64,000 nt of DNA from Paenisporosarcina sp. TG20 (GTDB taxonomy: Bacteria > Bacillota > Bacilli > Bacillales_A > Planococcaceae), in the NCBI RefSeq assembly GCF_000286315.1, contig NZ_ALJG01000363.1:1-64000 (forward strand), read 5' to 3'. The translations under genes were made by a program, and so were the position numbers. The notes below the pieces were generated by a model. It had not been told where the DNA came from. It did no database searches and worked only from the letters and a program-made list of their open reading frames with translations. Every line of letters begins with the position of its first letter. Within the stretch, counting starts at the first letter, position 1. Shown here piece by piece: positions 37,238-46,142 of this stretch.

Positions 37238-39046
37238 TTATTCGTCTTGAAACTGAGACATCACTAGTTGATGATAATGACCTCTGTGCTTCATTAACGT
37301 GTCATGATTACCAGATTCTAAGACACTTCCTTGTTCTAATACAATAATCTGACTTGCTTCTCGTATCGTAGATAATCGATGAGCAATCATAATAGCTGTA
37401 CGGTTCTTCAGAAGAGTTCTTAAAGCTACTTGAATTTGAAGTTCAGTTTCAGTATCAATTGATGCAGTTGCTTCATCTAAAATAATAATTCGTGGATTTG
37501 CAAGGATCGCGCGTGCAAATGATAATAGTTGGCGTTCACCAACAGATAATATATTTCCTCTCTCTTCTACTTCTGTATCATAACTATTAGGTAAACGTTC
37601 AATAAAATGATTGGCTCCAACAGCTTGTGCCGCTGTTTTTACTTCCTCATCTGTAGCATCTGGATTACCAAAACGAATATTTTCAATAATTGTTCCTGAG
37701 AAAATAAACGTTTCTTGCAATACAATACTTATTTGTCCACGTAAATCACTCAAAGACAAATCACGAATATCCATTCCATCCATTTTAACAACACCACTAG
37801 TCGGATCATAAAAACGTGAAACTAAACTGGCTATCGTTGTCTTACCAGAACCGGTGTGTCCAACAAGAGCAACGGTCTCACCAGCTTTCATGTCAAGAGA
37901 AATTCCTTTTAATGCTAAACGATTTTTTTCATAACCAAATTCTACATCTTCAAATTCAATATGACCTTTTAAATGACTTACTCTTTTAGCATTTGATTTT
38001 TCGTTAACTAAAGGTTGTTCATCTAAGAATTCAAAAATACGTTCTGATGATGCCATTCCCATTAATAATTGATTATAAACCATACCAAGGCGTGAAATTG
38101 GCTCCCAAAACATGCCTAAGTAAAATGCAAAAGCAACGAAAGTTCCAAGATCCAGGTTTCCATTTTTAATTAAGTAAGCACCGTAGACGATTAATACCAC
38201 TGATCCAACTGCATTCGTCATTTCTACGAATGGTCGGAACATTGAGTTCTTTTTCGTAGCCACACGCCATGATTCGTAACTTTCTTCATTAATTCCATTA
38301 AAGAAAGCCATATTTTCATTTTCTTGTGTAAACGATTGTGTAATACGCATACCTTGAATACTCTCATTCAAATGTGAGTTTATCTTGGATTGCTTCGATC
38401 GTACATCTTGCCAAGAACGACGGATTTTTTTACGTAGTGTCGTTGATATGAAAAACATAATTGGCAAAATAATAAATACTGCCAATGCAAGCGGTGGACT
38501 TAAAGTAAATAAAATAATAAGAACACCTATAAGAAGTAACAAATCCATCAATAAATTAACTATTCCATTAGTAAATAGTTCTTGAAGTGAGTTTATATCG
38601 TTCATGATTCGAACAAGAATAGATCCTGCCGACCTTCGATCAAAGAATCGATGAGATAACCATTGAACATGTGTAAATAAATGCTTCCGTAAATCTAAAA
38701 TCACGTTTTGCCCAATTTCATTCATCCATCGTATTCGAAAACGATTGGCTACTGTATTAATTAAAAATAATACTGCAATAGAACCAACAAGAATCCATAG
38801 TAGCTGCCCATCTTTATTTTCTAAAGCTTTATTGATGACATATACACCAATTAAAATTGGTATAAGTAGTCTAATGAGTGTAGTAATGGTTACAGCGATT
38901 ATTGCTTTTGGTAGTAGCGTGCGTGAATAAGGTTTCACATACGTAAATAATCGAATAAGTTGTGGCCAGTTAAATGGTGCATCAATTATTTCATCGGTAG
39001 AGTAGCGGAATCGTTTTAGTACACTAGGATTGACTTGTTTTTCCAT
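37238..39046 (-). CDS. ABC exporter half-transporter (second subunit)
   Basis: Fused membrane and ATPase half of 602 residues. Six transmembrane helices cover about 40-320. The ATPase has Walker A GHTGSGKTT, Walker B IIILDEATASID with the catalytic Glu, and the switch AHRLSTI. The signature is LSVGERQLLSFARA rather than LSGGQ. It starts 15 bases after the other half (39062-40807), so they form an operon and probably a heterodimer like B. subtilis YfiB/YfiC. The substrate is unknown; multidrug or lipid export is typical. Confidence 0.88.
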   Translation of the reverse strand: MEKQVNPSVLKRFRYSTDEIIDAPFNWPQLIRLFTYVKPYSRTLLPKAIIAVTITTLIRLLIPILIGVYVINKALENKDGQLLWILVGSIAVLFLINTVANRFRIRWMNEIGQNVILDLRKHLFTHVQWLSHRFFDRRSAGSILVRIMNDINSLQELFTNGIVNLLMDLLLLIGVLIILFTLSPPLALAVFIILPIMFFISTTLRKKIRRSWQDVRSKQSKINSHLNESIQGMRITQSFTQENENMAFFNGINEESYESWRVATKKNSMFRPFVEMTNAVGSVVLIVYGAYLIKNGNLDLGTFVAFAFYLGMFWEPISRLGMVYNQLLMGMASSERIFEFLDEQPLVNEKSNAKRVSHLKGHIEFEDVEFGYEKNRLALKGISLDMKAGETVALVGHTGSGKTTIASLVSRFYDPTSGVVKMDGMDIRDLSLSDLRGQISIVLQETFIFSGTIIENIRFGNPDATDEEVKTAAQAVGANHFIERLPNSYDTEVEERGNILSVGERQLLSFARAILANPRIIILDEATASIDTETELQIQVALRTLLKNRTAIMIAHRLSTIREASQIIVLEQGSVLESGNHDTLMKHRGHYHQLVMSQFQDE

Positions 39047-39061
39047 ATAGATTCCTCCTTT

Positions 39062-40807
39062 CTATGCATATGTTTCTTCGAGTTGATCTTTGTATTGAAT
39101 TTCATAAATTCGTTTATAAAGACCTTGCTGTTGTATTAATTCCTCATGCGTACCACGTTGGACGATTTTACCATGCTCAAAAATGATTAACTCATCTGCA
39201 TGTTTTACCGATGAAATACGGTGAGCAATAATAAATGTAGTTCGTCCTTTCATGACTTCTTCCAGACCCTGTTGAATGTGTAATTCAGTTTTCATATCAA
39301 CTGCACTTGTTGCATCATCTAGCACCAAGATTGCTGGATTTTGACATAGTGCACGTGCAATCGCAATCCTTTGTTTTTGACCACCCGATAAACCTAGTCC
39401 TCGCTCACCCAACATTGTGTCATATCCATTAGGTTGTTCCAAAATAAAATCATGTGCATTTGCTCGTTTTGCTGCATTGATTATATCTTCCATCGCAGCG
39501 TCTGGTCGTCCATAAGAAATGTTTGCTTTAATAGAAGAAGAAAATAAAAATGACTCTTGTAGAACAAATCCAATATTCGAACGTAATGAAGTTAATGTAT
39601 AATCATTAACATTAATACCATCAATTTTGACTGTTCCTTTTGTTGGTTCATAAAAACGAGTTAGTAATTGCGTTAAACTAGTTTTCCCTGAACCAGTTGA
39701 TCCAAGTAGGCCTATACGCTTTCCGGCTTCTACTGTCAAATTAACATCGTTAAGAGCAACTTGATCATCTTCCTGATACTTAAGCGTTACATGCTCAAAA
39801 GCTACATGTCCTTTTATATCTGAACCATCTTGTGCGTTTACTTTTGAGGTAATTGGTTCTGGTGCTTCTAAGATTTCTAATAAACGTTCTCCTGAAGCTT
39901 TTGATTGTGAAAACAAATTGACCGTAAAACCTAAATTCATGATAGGGAAAATAATGTAACCTAGTAAACTATAGAACGCCACTAACTCTCCTACTGTCAA
40001 TTGACCATTCATTACTTGGAAACCACCATATCCGAATAATAAGACAATGCTTAAATTTCCTAACAACTCCATAACCGGAAAATATTTTGCCCAAATTTCA
40101 GCTGTATAGATATACCGATCTTTATAATCACTATTAGAATTATTGAATTTATTAATTTGAAAAGATTCTCGTGAAAGAGATTTTACAGTTTGAATCCCAC
40201 TAATATTTTCTTGAACATTCGTATTTAACTTTCCAAAGGATTTCCGAATGTCTCGAAATGCAGGATGTACGAGTTTATCAAAACGAAAAACTGCTACCAC
40301 TAATAATGGCATTGTAGCCATAGTAACAAACGTCAACGACACGGAATAGTAAAACATAATGCATAGAGACACGGACACAAGAAACACTAAACGGAATAAC
40401 TCAACGAATCCGAACGATAAGAAAAATCGGAACCCCTCTACGTCTGCAGTTAATCGTGACATCAAGTCACCTGTCTTTGCATTATCATAATAGGAAAATG
40501 GTAAACGTTGCAGTTTTCCATATAATCCATTTCGCAATTCATATACGGATCTTATCCCGAACATATCACCTGTGTATTGTCCTATATATGTTGCAAATCC
40601 TTTGACAATCATAAGTGCAATAAAAATACCGGCAAGAGTCCATGCTAAGTCATATTGACCATCCTTAATTACGCGATCAATTGTTTGTTGCAATATAACC
40701 GGGTACGCAACTGTAACTAACAATGTTATAAGAAGCATAAAGAGAGACCAAAAGAATAGATGCTTATTTGGCCAATAATATTCTTTTAATTTTTTAAAAA
40801 TTTCCAA
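39062..40807 (-). CDS. ABC exporter half-transporter (first subunit)
   Basis: Fused half-transporter of 581 residues with six helices (about 18-300) and an ATPase domain. Walker A is GSTGSGKTS and the signature is the canonical LSGGQKQRIAIARA. Walker B reads ILVLDDATSAVD, so Asp replaces the catalytic Glu. Its nucleotide site is therefore degenerate, and the partner's altered signature falls in the same composite site. This is the usual design of heterodimeric exporters. The ATG is preceded by AGGGGGAA. Confidence 0.88.
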   Translation of the reverse strand: MEIFKKLKEYYWPNKHLFFWSLFMLLITLLVTVAYPVILQQTIDRVIKDGQYDLAWTLAGIFIALMIVKGFATYIGQYTGDMFGIRSVYELRNGLYGKLQRLPFSYYDNAKTGDLMSRLTADVEGFRFFLSFGFVELFRLVFLVSVSLCIMFYYSVSLTFVTMATMPLLVVAVFRFDKLVHPAFRDIRKSFGKLNTNVQENISGIQTVKSLSRESFQINKFNNSNSDYKDRYIYTAEIWAKYFPVMELLGNLSIVLLFGYGGFQVMNGQLTVGELVAFYSLLGYIIFPIMNLGFTVNLFSQSKASGERLLEILEAPEPITSKVNAQDGSDIKGHVAFEHVTLKYQEDDQVALNDVNLTVEAGKRIGLLGSTGSGKTSLTQLLTRFYEPTKGTVKIDGINVNDYTLTSLRSNIGFVLQESFLFSSSIKANISYGRPDAAMEDIINAAKRANAHDFILEQPNGYDTMLGERGLGLSGGQKQRIAIARALCQNPAILVLDDATSAVDMKTELHIQQGLEEVMKGRTTFIIAHRISSVKHADELIIFEHGKIVQRGTHEELIQQQGLYKRIYEIQYKDQLEETYA

Positions 40808-41002
40808 GCTTCATTCCCCCTAATTCTAAACGACACATAATCCAATATAACGGATTCCGAAATAAATGGCTACTATTTTCTTTCAATTTAAAATAATATT
40901 TTTTTGAAATAACATTATGTCTAATAAACATCTTTTAAGCTATGATTAATCCAACTTCTCTATTCTTATCAAGTTGATAAATGAAAATGTCATAAAAAAA
41001 GC

Positions 41003-41060
41003 CCCATTAAACTAGAAGGAATTTAAACTTCCCACTAACCCATTGGAGCCTAACTTGTTT
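41003..41060 (-). terminator. Probable terminator after ykuV
   Basis: On the minus strand an imperfect stem begins GCTCCAATGGG, ends AATGGGGC, and is followed by TTTTTTT. The remaining gap to the ABC genes (40808-41000) shows no other structure. Confidence 0.45.
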
Positions 41061-41080
41061 ATATCTCAACAATAATTGAT

Positions 41081-41533
41081 TTAAGAATTTCGCATCTCAT
41101 CTAATACTCGATTGACACGTTTTTCAAGCATTTTCATACCACTTCCTCCAGCCTGAAAATGCCGAAGTTGACCGTTTTTATCAAATACGTAATAAGCTGG
41201 TACATATTGATTGTCAAAAGCATCTGTTAATATTAGACCGTTATCAACGTAAATCGGTTGCGTAATATCGTGTTTTGATGCTACTTTTTTTATATTTGCT
41301 AGGTCCATGTCTTTTTCCGATCGAGGCATGTGAACAGCAATGATATTCAGTTCGTTTTTATATTTATCACGGAAGGCATTAACTTCAGGCATTGCTTCTT
41401 TACATAGTTCACAACTGACAGACCAAAAATGGATAAGTGTTGGTTTGGTCCCAATTAATTTATTTCTCAATACTTCCCCATTTAGCCAAACAGTTGCGCC
41501 GGTTAAATCAGGCATTGGTGAACGTAATTTCAT
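41081..41533 (-). CDS. ykuV: Thiol-disulfide oxidoreductase YkuV
   Basis: Cytoplasmic thioredoxin-like protein of 150 residues with no signal peptide. The redox pair lies in FWSVSCELCKEAMPEVN (CxxC). The family-specific end GQLRHFQAGGSGMKMLEKRVNRVL is present. It probably keeps cytoplasmic protein thiols reduced, perhaps as partner to the peroxiredoxin YkuU encoded next to it. The ATG has AGGAGG upstream. A strong terminator lies only about 30 bases before the start, so its mRNA either has a very short leader or arises by read-through. Confidence 0.93.
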   Translation of the reverse strand: MKLRSPMPDLTGATVWLNGEVLRNKLIGTKPTLIHFWSVSCELCKEAMPEVNAFRDKYKNELNIIAVHMPRSEKDMDLANIKKVASKHDITQPIYVDNGLILTDAFDNQYVPAYYVFDKNGQLRHFQAGGSGMKMLEKRVNRVLDEMRNS

Positions 41534-41562
41534 ATTTAATTCCTCCTTGTTCGTAAAGTGAA

Positions 41563-41597
41563 AAAATCCCCACAGCGTATCGTATGCGTGGGGATTT
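41563..41597 (-). terminator. Terminator or attenuator between ykuU and ykuV
   Basis: The stem AAATCCCCACGCATA/TACGCTGTGGGGATTT, read on the minus strand, is followed by TTTT. Confidence 0.85.
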
Positions 41598-41672
41598 GTT
41601 GATGTCTAAGTAAAAAAAGATATCCAGCATTATTTTAGGTAATAAAAGATATAAAAGAAACTTTAAATTCGC

Positions 41673-42215
41673 TTAAAGTGTCTCTTGACCCGGACGCCAG
41701 TTTGCGGGGCAAAGGCCTCCAGTTTGAAGCGCTTGTAATACTCTTAGAGTTTCATCCACATCACGTCCAATGTTGTTATGGAACACTGTTTGATATTGCA
41801 TTTCACCTTCAGGGTTGATGATAAAGAGTCCTCGAAGTGCAATTCCTTCTTCTTCAATCAACACACCGTATTTACGAGATATTTCATGGTTGGTGTCAGC
41901 TGCTAGCGGATATTTAAGTTCACCTAATCCATTATCTTGACGTGCTGTGTTAATCCAAGCTAAGTGAGTATGAATTGTATCAGTTGAAACTCCAATAATT
42001 TCCGCGTCCAAATCTTCAAACTCATCAAAACGATCAGACATTGCTGTTATTTCAGTTGGACATACAAAAGTAAAATCCATAGGGTAAAAGAATAATACCG
42101 TCCATTTATCTTGTTTCATATTTTCTTCCAAACATACTTTGCCGAAAGACTTATCTGCTAGCACAGCATCCATTGTAAAATGTGGTGCTAGTTTACCTAC
42201 CATACGTTCAGACAC
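41673..42215 (-). CDS. ykuU: 2-Cys peroxiredoxin YkuU
   Basis: AhpC/Prx1-type peroxidase of 180 residues. The peroxidatic Cys lies in FFYPMDFTFVCPTEI (about 52) and the resolving Cys in TGGLCPANW near the end. It reduces hydrogen and organic peroxides using a thioredoxin-like donor; YkuV is the obvious candidate. The sequence is close to the B. subtilis protein as I recall it. The ATG is preceded by GGAGG. Confidence 0.94.
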   Translation of the reverse strand: MSERMVGKLAPHFTMDAVLADKSFGKVCLEENMKQDKWTVLFFYPMDFTFVCPTEITAMSDRFDEFEDLDAEIIGVSTDTIHTHLAWINTARQDNGLGELKYPLAADTNHEISRKYGVLIEEEGIALRGLFIINPEGEMQYQTVFHNNIGRDVDETLRVLQALQTGGLCPANWRPGQETL

Positions 42216-42397
42216 ATTAAAACCTCCAAAAAATATTGATATACTTATGAAATGTATTTATAAATAGCACAATTTAAATACTAACAAAATGCTACTCGTT
42301 AATCAATTATTCGTCATCCATTTAAATTAGAAAAACTGCTTTATATCCATTCCGTGTCGAAATATAAAGGTTTCATGAAAAGTAAGTTTCGTGGAAA

Positions 42398-42442
42398 TAA
42401 AAAGACCTAAAACCCTTTACGATAAAGGGCGATTAGGTCTTA
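42398..42442 (-). terminator. Terminator overlapping the end of the cysteine-rich gene
   Basis: The stem AAGACCTAA.../...TTAGGTCTT has an inner CCCTTTA/TAAAGGG stem and a T-run on the minus strand. Confidence 0.8.
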
Positions 42443-42689
42443 TTTCACAATATTCACAAGATGGATCCGTACATGCTTCTTCTATCCATTTGTTACATGG
42501 TTCACAGTAACAAGCATCGTATTCTTTAGAATACGATAAAGAGACAAAGCAATCATTACAGTAATTGATAAGATCTTCAGCAGCAATGACAATATTATCA
42601 ACTAGTAAAAATGTTCCTTCTATTAGTTTTTCTTTTGTTTTATATTTGCGTTCGTTAGGATCTAAAAATAACATCATCGTTTTCCCCAC
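42417..42689 (-). CDS. Small eight-cysteine protein, function unknown
   Basis: Soluble protein of about 90 residues. The C-terminal half contains eight cysteines: CNDC, then ACYCEPC, then ACTDPSCEYC. They look like two metal-binding knuckles, zinc being most likely. The N-terminal half (LFLDPNERKYKTKEKLIEG) is cysteine-free. I do not recognise the family. The GTG at 42689 is chosen because AAGGAG lies eight bases upstream; an in-frame GTG three codons earlier overlaps that site. It is monocistronic, with its terminator inside the last codons, and divergent from the MFS gene. Confidence 0.7.
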   Translation of the reverse strand: MGKTMMLFLDPNERKYKTKEKLIEGTFLLVDNIVIAAEDLINYCNDCFVSLSYSKEYDACYCEPCNKWIEEACTDPSCEYCEIRPNRPLS

Positions 42690-42949
42690 AACTGTCACTC
42701 CTTTTCAATTATATCGTAACATATTTTTTTTTTCAGGAATAGGTTTATCTATAGTTAAAATGCCTGTTATTATAGCTCCGAACGTGAATAATTGGAGTAT
42801 TCCGGACACAAACCATACAAATGAATAAATATTTAACAACACAATAATTCTGTTATCAACTCCGCAAGTTTTTTTACATGGTATTATTTTAGATTTGTGT
42901 TAAAATTTTAGTGTATCGAAAGAGTTTATAATAGAGAGTAGGATGTAAA

Positions 42950-44143
42950 ATGGCGGGGAATCCTAATCGCTTTGCACTTTATATACTAATGTTTAACATG
43001 TTTATTGCGATGTCTGGAATAGGATTGATAATACCAATTATGCCTGCATATTTAGCTACATTTGGTGTAGCTGGTCAAGCTCTTGGTTTTTTAATTGCTA
43101 TGTTTGCTTTTTCCCAATTTTTATTTTCACCTTTAGCTGGTGATTTATCAGATAAGTTCGGTCGAAAGTATTTAATAATTATAGGACTGATTATTTTCGG
43201 ATTATCCCAACTTATGTTCGGTGCAGCGACAGAACTATGGGTATTGTTTTTAGCACGCTTTTTTAGTGGTGTTGGTTCCGCCTTCATCGTACCTCCAATG
43301 ATGGCTTTTGTTGCTGATATTACAACTAAAGAAGAACGTGGCAAAGGAATGGGATTACTTGGTGCTTCTATGTCGCTTGGATTTATGATTGGACCTGCTA
43401 TCGGAGGTTTTTTAGCAGAAGTTAGCATACAATTCCCTTTTTATGTTGCTACTGCAGCGTCATTAATTGCCGCAACCATCTCAATGTTGGTCCTTCCAAA
43501 CATAAAAAATTCTGTGGATAGTCAAATTCAAACCTTGAAACGTGAAAATCTATTCAGACAAATGAAGCGTTCAACAACTACTCCATACTTTTTAATGTTA
43601 ATTGTAGTGTTTGTATTTTCTTTTGGACTTTCAAATTTTCAAGCTACAATTGCTTTATATGTGGATATAAAGTATGGATTTACACCTGGTGAAATTGCTG
43701 CATTGATTACTGTCGGTGGTTTTACAGGTGTGATCGTTCAAACATTCGTAATCAATAAATTGTTCAAACGTTTTGGTGAAATGAAAGTAATTCTAGTCAA
43801 CCTACTTGTGGCTGCACTTGCTATGATTTCCGTCCTTTTTGTGGGTGGATTCTGGCCAATCTTACTTGTTTCAAGCGTATTTTTCACGGCTGCTTCATTA
43901 CTAAGGCCTGCAGTAAATACTCTAATTTCAATACAAGCTGAAAATGAACAAGGTTTTGCAGCAGGAATGAACAATGCTTATATGAGTCTTGGCAATATGG
44001 TGGGCCCTGCACTAGCAGGAGTGCTCTTTGATATAAATATGAGTTTCCCTTATATTGCAGGTACCATAGTATTAATCATCTGTTTCTTTATTGCTTCTAT
44101 GTCTCAAAGAAGGTCACTGGCTGAAACAAAAGCCACATTATAA
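42950..44143 (+). CDS. MFS drug-efflux-type transporter
   Basis: Major facilitator protein of 397 residues with twelve transmembrane helices. The motif A loop GDLSDKFGRK between helices 2 and 3 and the motif C-like GASMSLGFMIGPAIGG in helix 5 mark a proton-driven antiporter of the TetA/NorA/Bmr group. The substrate is not predictable. The upstream region has TATAAT about 25 bases before the ATG, but no strong ribosome site beyond AGGATG. It ends at a clear terminator. Confidence 0.88.
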   Translation: MAGNPNRFALYILMFNMFIAMSGIGLIIPIMPAYLATFGVAGQALGFLIAMFAFSQFLFSPLAGDLSDKFGRKYLIIIGLIIFGLSQLMFGAATELWVLFLARFFSGVGSAFIVPPMMAFVADITTKEERGKGMGLLGASMSLGFMIGPAIGGFLAEVSIQFPFYVATAASLIAATISMLVLPNIKNSVDSQIQTLKRENLFRQMKRSTTTPYFLMLIVVFVFSFGLSNFQATIALYVDIKYGFTPGEIAALITVGGFTGVIVQTFVINKLFKRFGEMKVILVNLLVAALAMISVLFVGGFWPILLVSSVFFTAASLLRPAVNTLISIQAENEQGFAAGMNNAYMSLGNMVGPALAGVLFDINMSFPYIAGTIVLIICFFIASMSQRRSLAETKATL

Positions 44144-44186
44144 AAGGGTGTTCCTAGAAGCAAAGTCTTCAGGAACACCCTTTTTT
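44144..44186 (+). terminator. Terminator after the MFS gene
   Basis: A perfect 12-bp stem pairs AAGGGTGTTCCT with AGGAACACCCTT, followed by TTTT. The rest of the gap to 44365 is featureless. Confidence 0.9.
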
Positions 44187-44365
44187 ATTTTAACAAAATA
44201 ATACTATATTGGAAAGAACCTCAGAAAACTAATTTAACGTTTCTTTTTTCCCTTTAAGAGCTTAGCAATATTAGTCCTTTACTAGATATAGGTTGGTCTA
44301 CCGTTGCTTTTTCTCGAAATTGTGACCAGCGTGATTTCACACTCCATATCATATCTAGCACTTTC

Positions 44366-45210
44366 TTATTGTGATTTTTTCATATTAACACGTAATTTTT
44401 TAACTGAAATTGTAATGGCTGATGCTGCTAGTAGAACATAGAATATGGTATACCCTAGCCATATAGGAAATTCAATTTGAGTCATTTCATTTACAAAACT
44501 CTCAGTAGTTGGATTTAACAGAGTAAAGATTAATATCCCTGGATTAATACTTGCCCAAAAGTGAGCCATAGGAGAAGAACTTTGAATCCCACCTGAATTC
44601 ATCATGTCCACCTGTAAGGTAATTATAAAGAAAAAGGCTGTAATGCCTGTTAAGAAGATCATAGTCCCATAGGTTGCAATCATAGAGACAATTGTTTTCT
44701 TTGTAATGGTCGAAAACATAATTCCAAAACTTCCAACGGTAATCATGGTTAAAATGAAAAACAACAAAATTAATCCTAATTGACCCGGTGAAATACCTCC
44801 AAACAAGAACACCAAACTATAGATTGGCAATCCAGCTACTAACATGAGTAACAAAAATGCTATTGATGAAGACAGTTTCCCAAGAATAATTTGCATCGAG
44901 CTTTGAGATGTTGTCAATAGTATGTTTAACGTTTGTTTTTCACGTTCCGTGCTGATTGAACCGGCTGTTAACCCTGGTGTAATAAACAACACAAGCCCTA
45001 ACTGAATAAATGTCAATAGGCCGAACAACATAAAACTTTCTTCTGGTCTAAAATAACCTGTACCACTAAATGAAGTCGTTAGATAGATAAAACCAAAAAC
45101 GAAAATGCTCATTGCAATTAGGAAAACAAAATACCTGTAAAACTTTTTATGGACCTGAATCGGAGTTTAAGTTCTTTAACGAGAACCGGATTATTTAAGT
45201 TGACTCTCAT
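44366..45210 (-). pseudogene. ABC-2 type permease, frameshifted near the N-terminus
   Basis: The intact reading frame (248 residues from 45112) lacks the family's N-terminus. In another frame directly upstream, starting ATG at 45210 in an ATGA overlap with the ATPase stop, lie 27 or so permease-like residues (MRVNLNNPVLVKELKLRF then RSIKSFTGILF). That frame ends in TAA at once. One added T in the minus-strand run TTTTCC (45121-45126) would join the two parts. With that base the protein would be about 281 residues with six helices. This may be a real inactivating mutation, a slippage site or a sequence error. The permease belongs to the operon of the next two genes. Confidence 0.8.
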
Positions 45211-46142
45211 ATACTATCCACCCCTTTTGTAATTTCCATAAATACGTCCTCTAAATTAGTTTCTTGTTCAGCAAATGACAATATTGATAGATTTTCTTGT
45301 AAGGCGTGTTTTAATAAACGCATTTGATCATCTTCAGTACCTCGATATTTAAACGTAATCGCATGTTTCTCAGAATTTTGTTCTAGTCCTGTCACAAAAG
45401 GGTCTTCTTCAAAGAAAAGAGCTGCTCGGTCAGTTAACCCTTTAAGTTTTACAGTAATGAGACGCTCTCCTTTTAATTGAGCTTGAATATCTGATACGGA
45501 ACCATGGGCTATTAGCTTACCACCGTCAATCACACCAATTTCATCACACATTCCAGCAAGCTCTGGCAATATATGAGAAGAAATAAGAATAGTTTTTCCC
45601 ATTTCTTTTAGTTGTTTTAATATATCACGCATCTCAACTCGTGCACGTGGGTCTAAACCAGATGCTGGTTCATCCAAGATTAGCACCTGAGGGTCATGAA
45701 TTAATGCTCGCGCTAAACATAAACGTTGTTTCATTCCTCGCGAAAGCAAATCCACATATTCATATCGTTTGCTCGTTAAGTTCACAAGTTCTAATAATTG
45801 TGGAATAAGTTCTGCTCTCTTTACTCCTGAAATTCCATAACTTGCACCGTAAAAGTCTAAGTATTCATCTGCTTTTAATTGGTCATATACACCAAAAAAG
45901 TCTGGCATATAACCGATTTGCTTACGCACTTCATGTGGTTCAGTTTTAACACTTTTCCCATTTATGAACGCATCACCAGATGTAGGCTGCAAGAGAGTGG
46001 CTAAAATTGAGAATGTCGTAGATTTTCCTGCTCCATTAGCTCCTACAAATCCAAAAACAGTTCCTTCACTCAACGTTAGATTTAAGTCATTAAGTGCATA
46101 TAGTGAACCATATTTTTTGGTGAGTCCTTTGATTTCAATCAT
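45207..46142 (-). CDS. ABC transporter ATPase
   Basis: ATP-binding subunit of 311 residues of the ABC-2 type. Walker A is GANGAGKST, the signature is LSRGMKQRLCLARAL, Walker B is VLILDEPASGLDP, and the H-loop is SSHIL. The C-terminal extension (about 220-311) is typical of export or membrane-remodelling ATPases. The start overlaps the 805-residue gene as ATGA and the stop overlaps the permease as ATGA, so all three are translationally coupled. It drives the adjacent, frameshifted permease. Confidence 0.92.
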   Translation of the reverse strand: MIEIKGLTKKYGSLYALNDLNLTLSEGTVFGFVGANGAGKSTTFSILATLLQPTSGDAFINGKSVKTEPHEVRKQIGYMPDFFGVYDQLKADEYLDFYGASYGISGVKRAELIPQLLELVNLTSKRYEYVDLLSRGMKQRLCLARALIHDPQVLILDEPASGLDPRARVEMRDILKQLKEMGKTILISSHILPELAGMCDEIGVIDGGKLIAHGSVSDIQAQLKGERLITVKLKGLTDRAALFFEEDPFVTGLEQNSEKHAITFKYRGTEDDQMRLLKHALQENLSILSFAEQETNLEDVFMEITKGVDSI

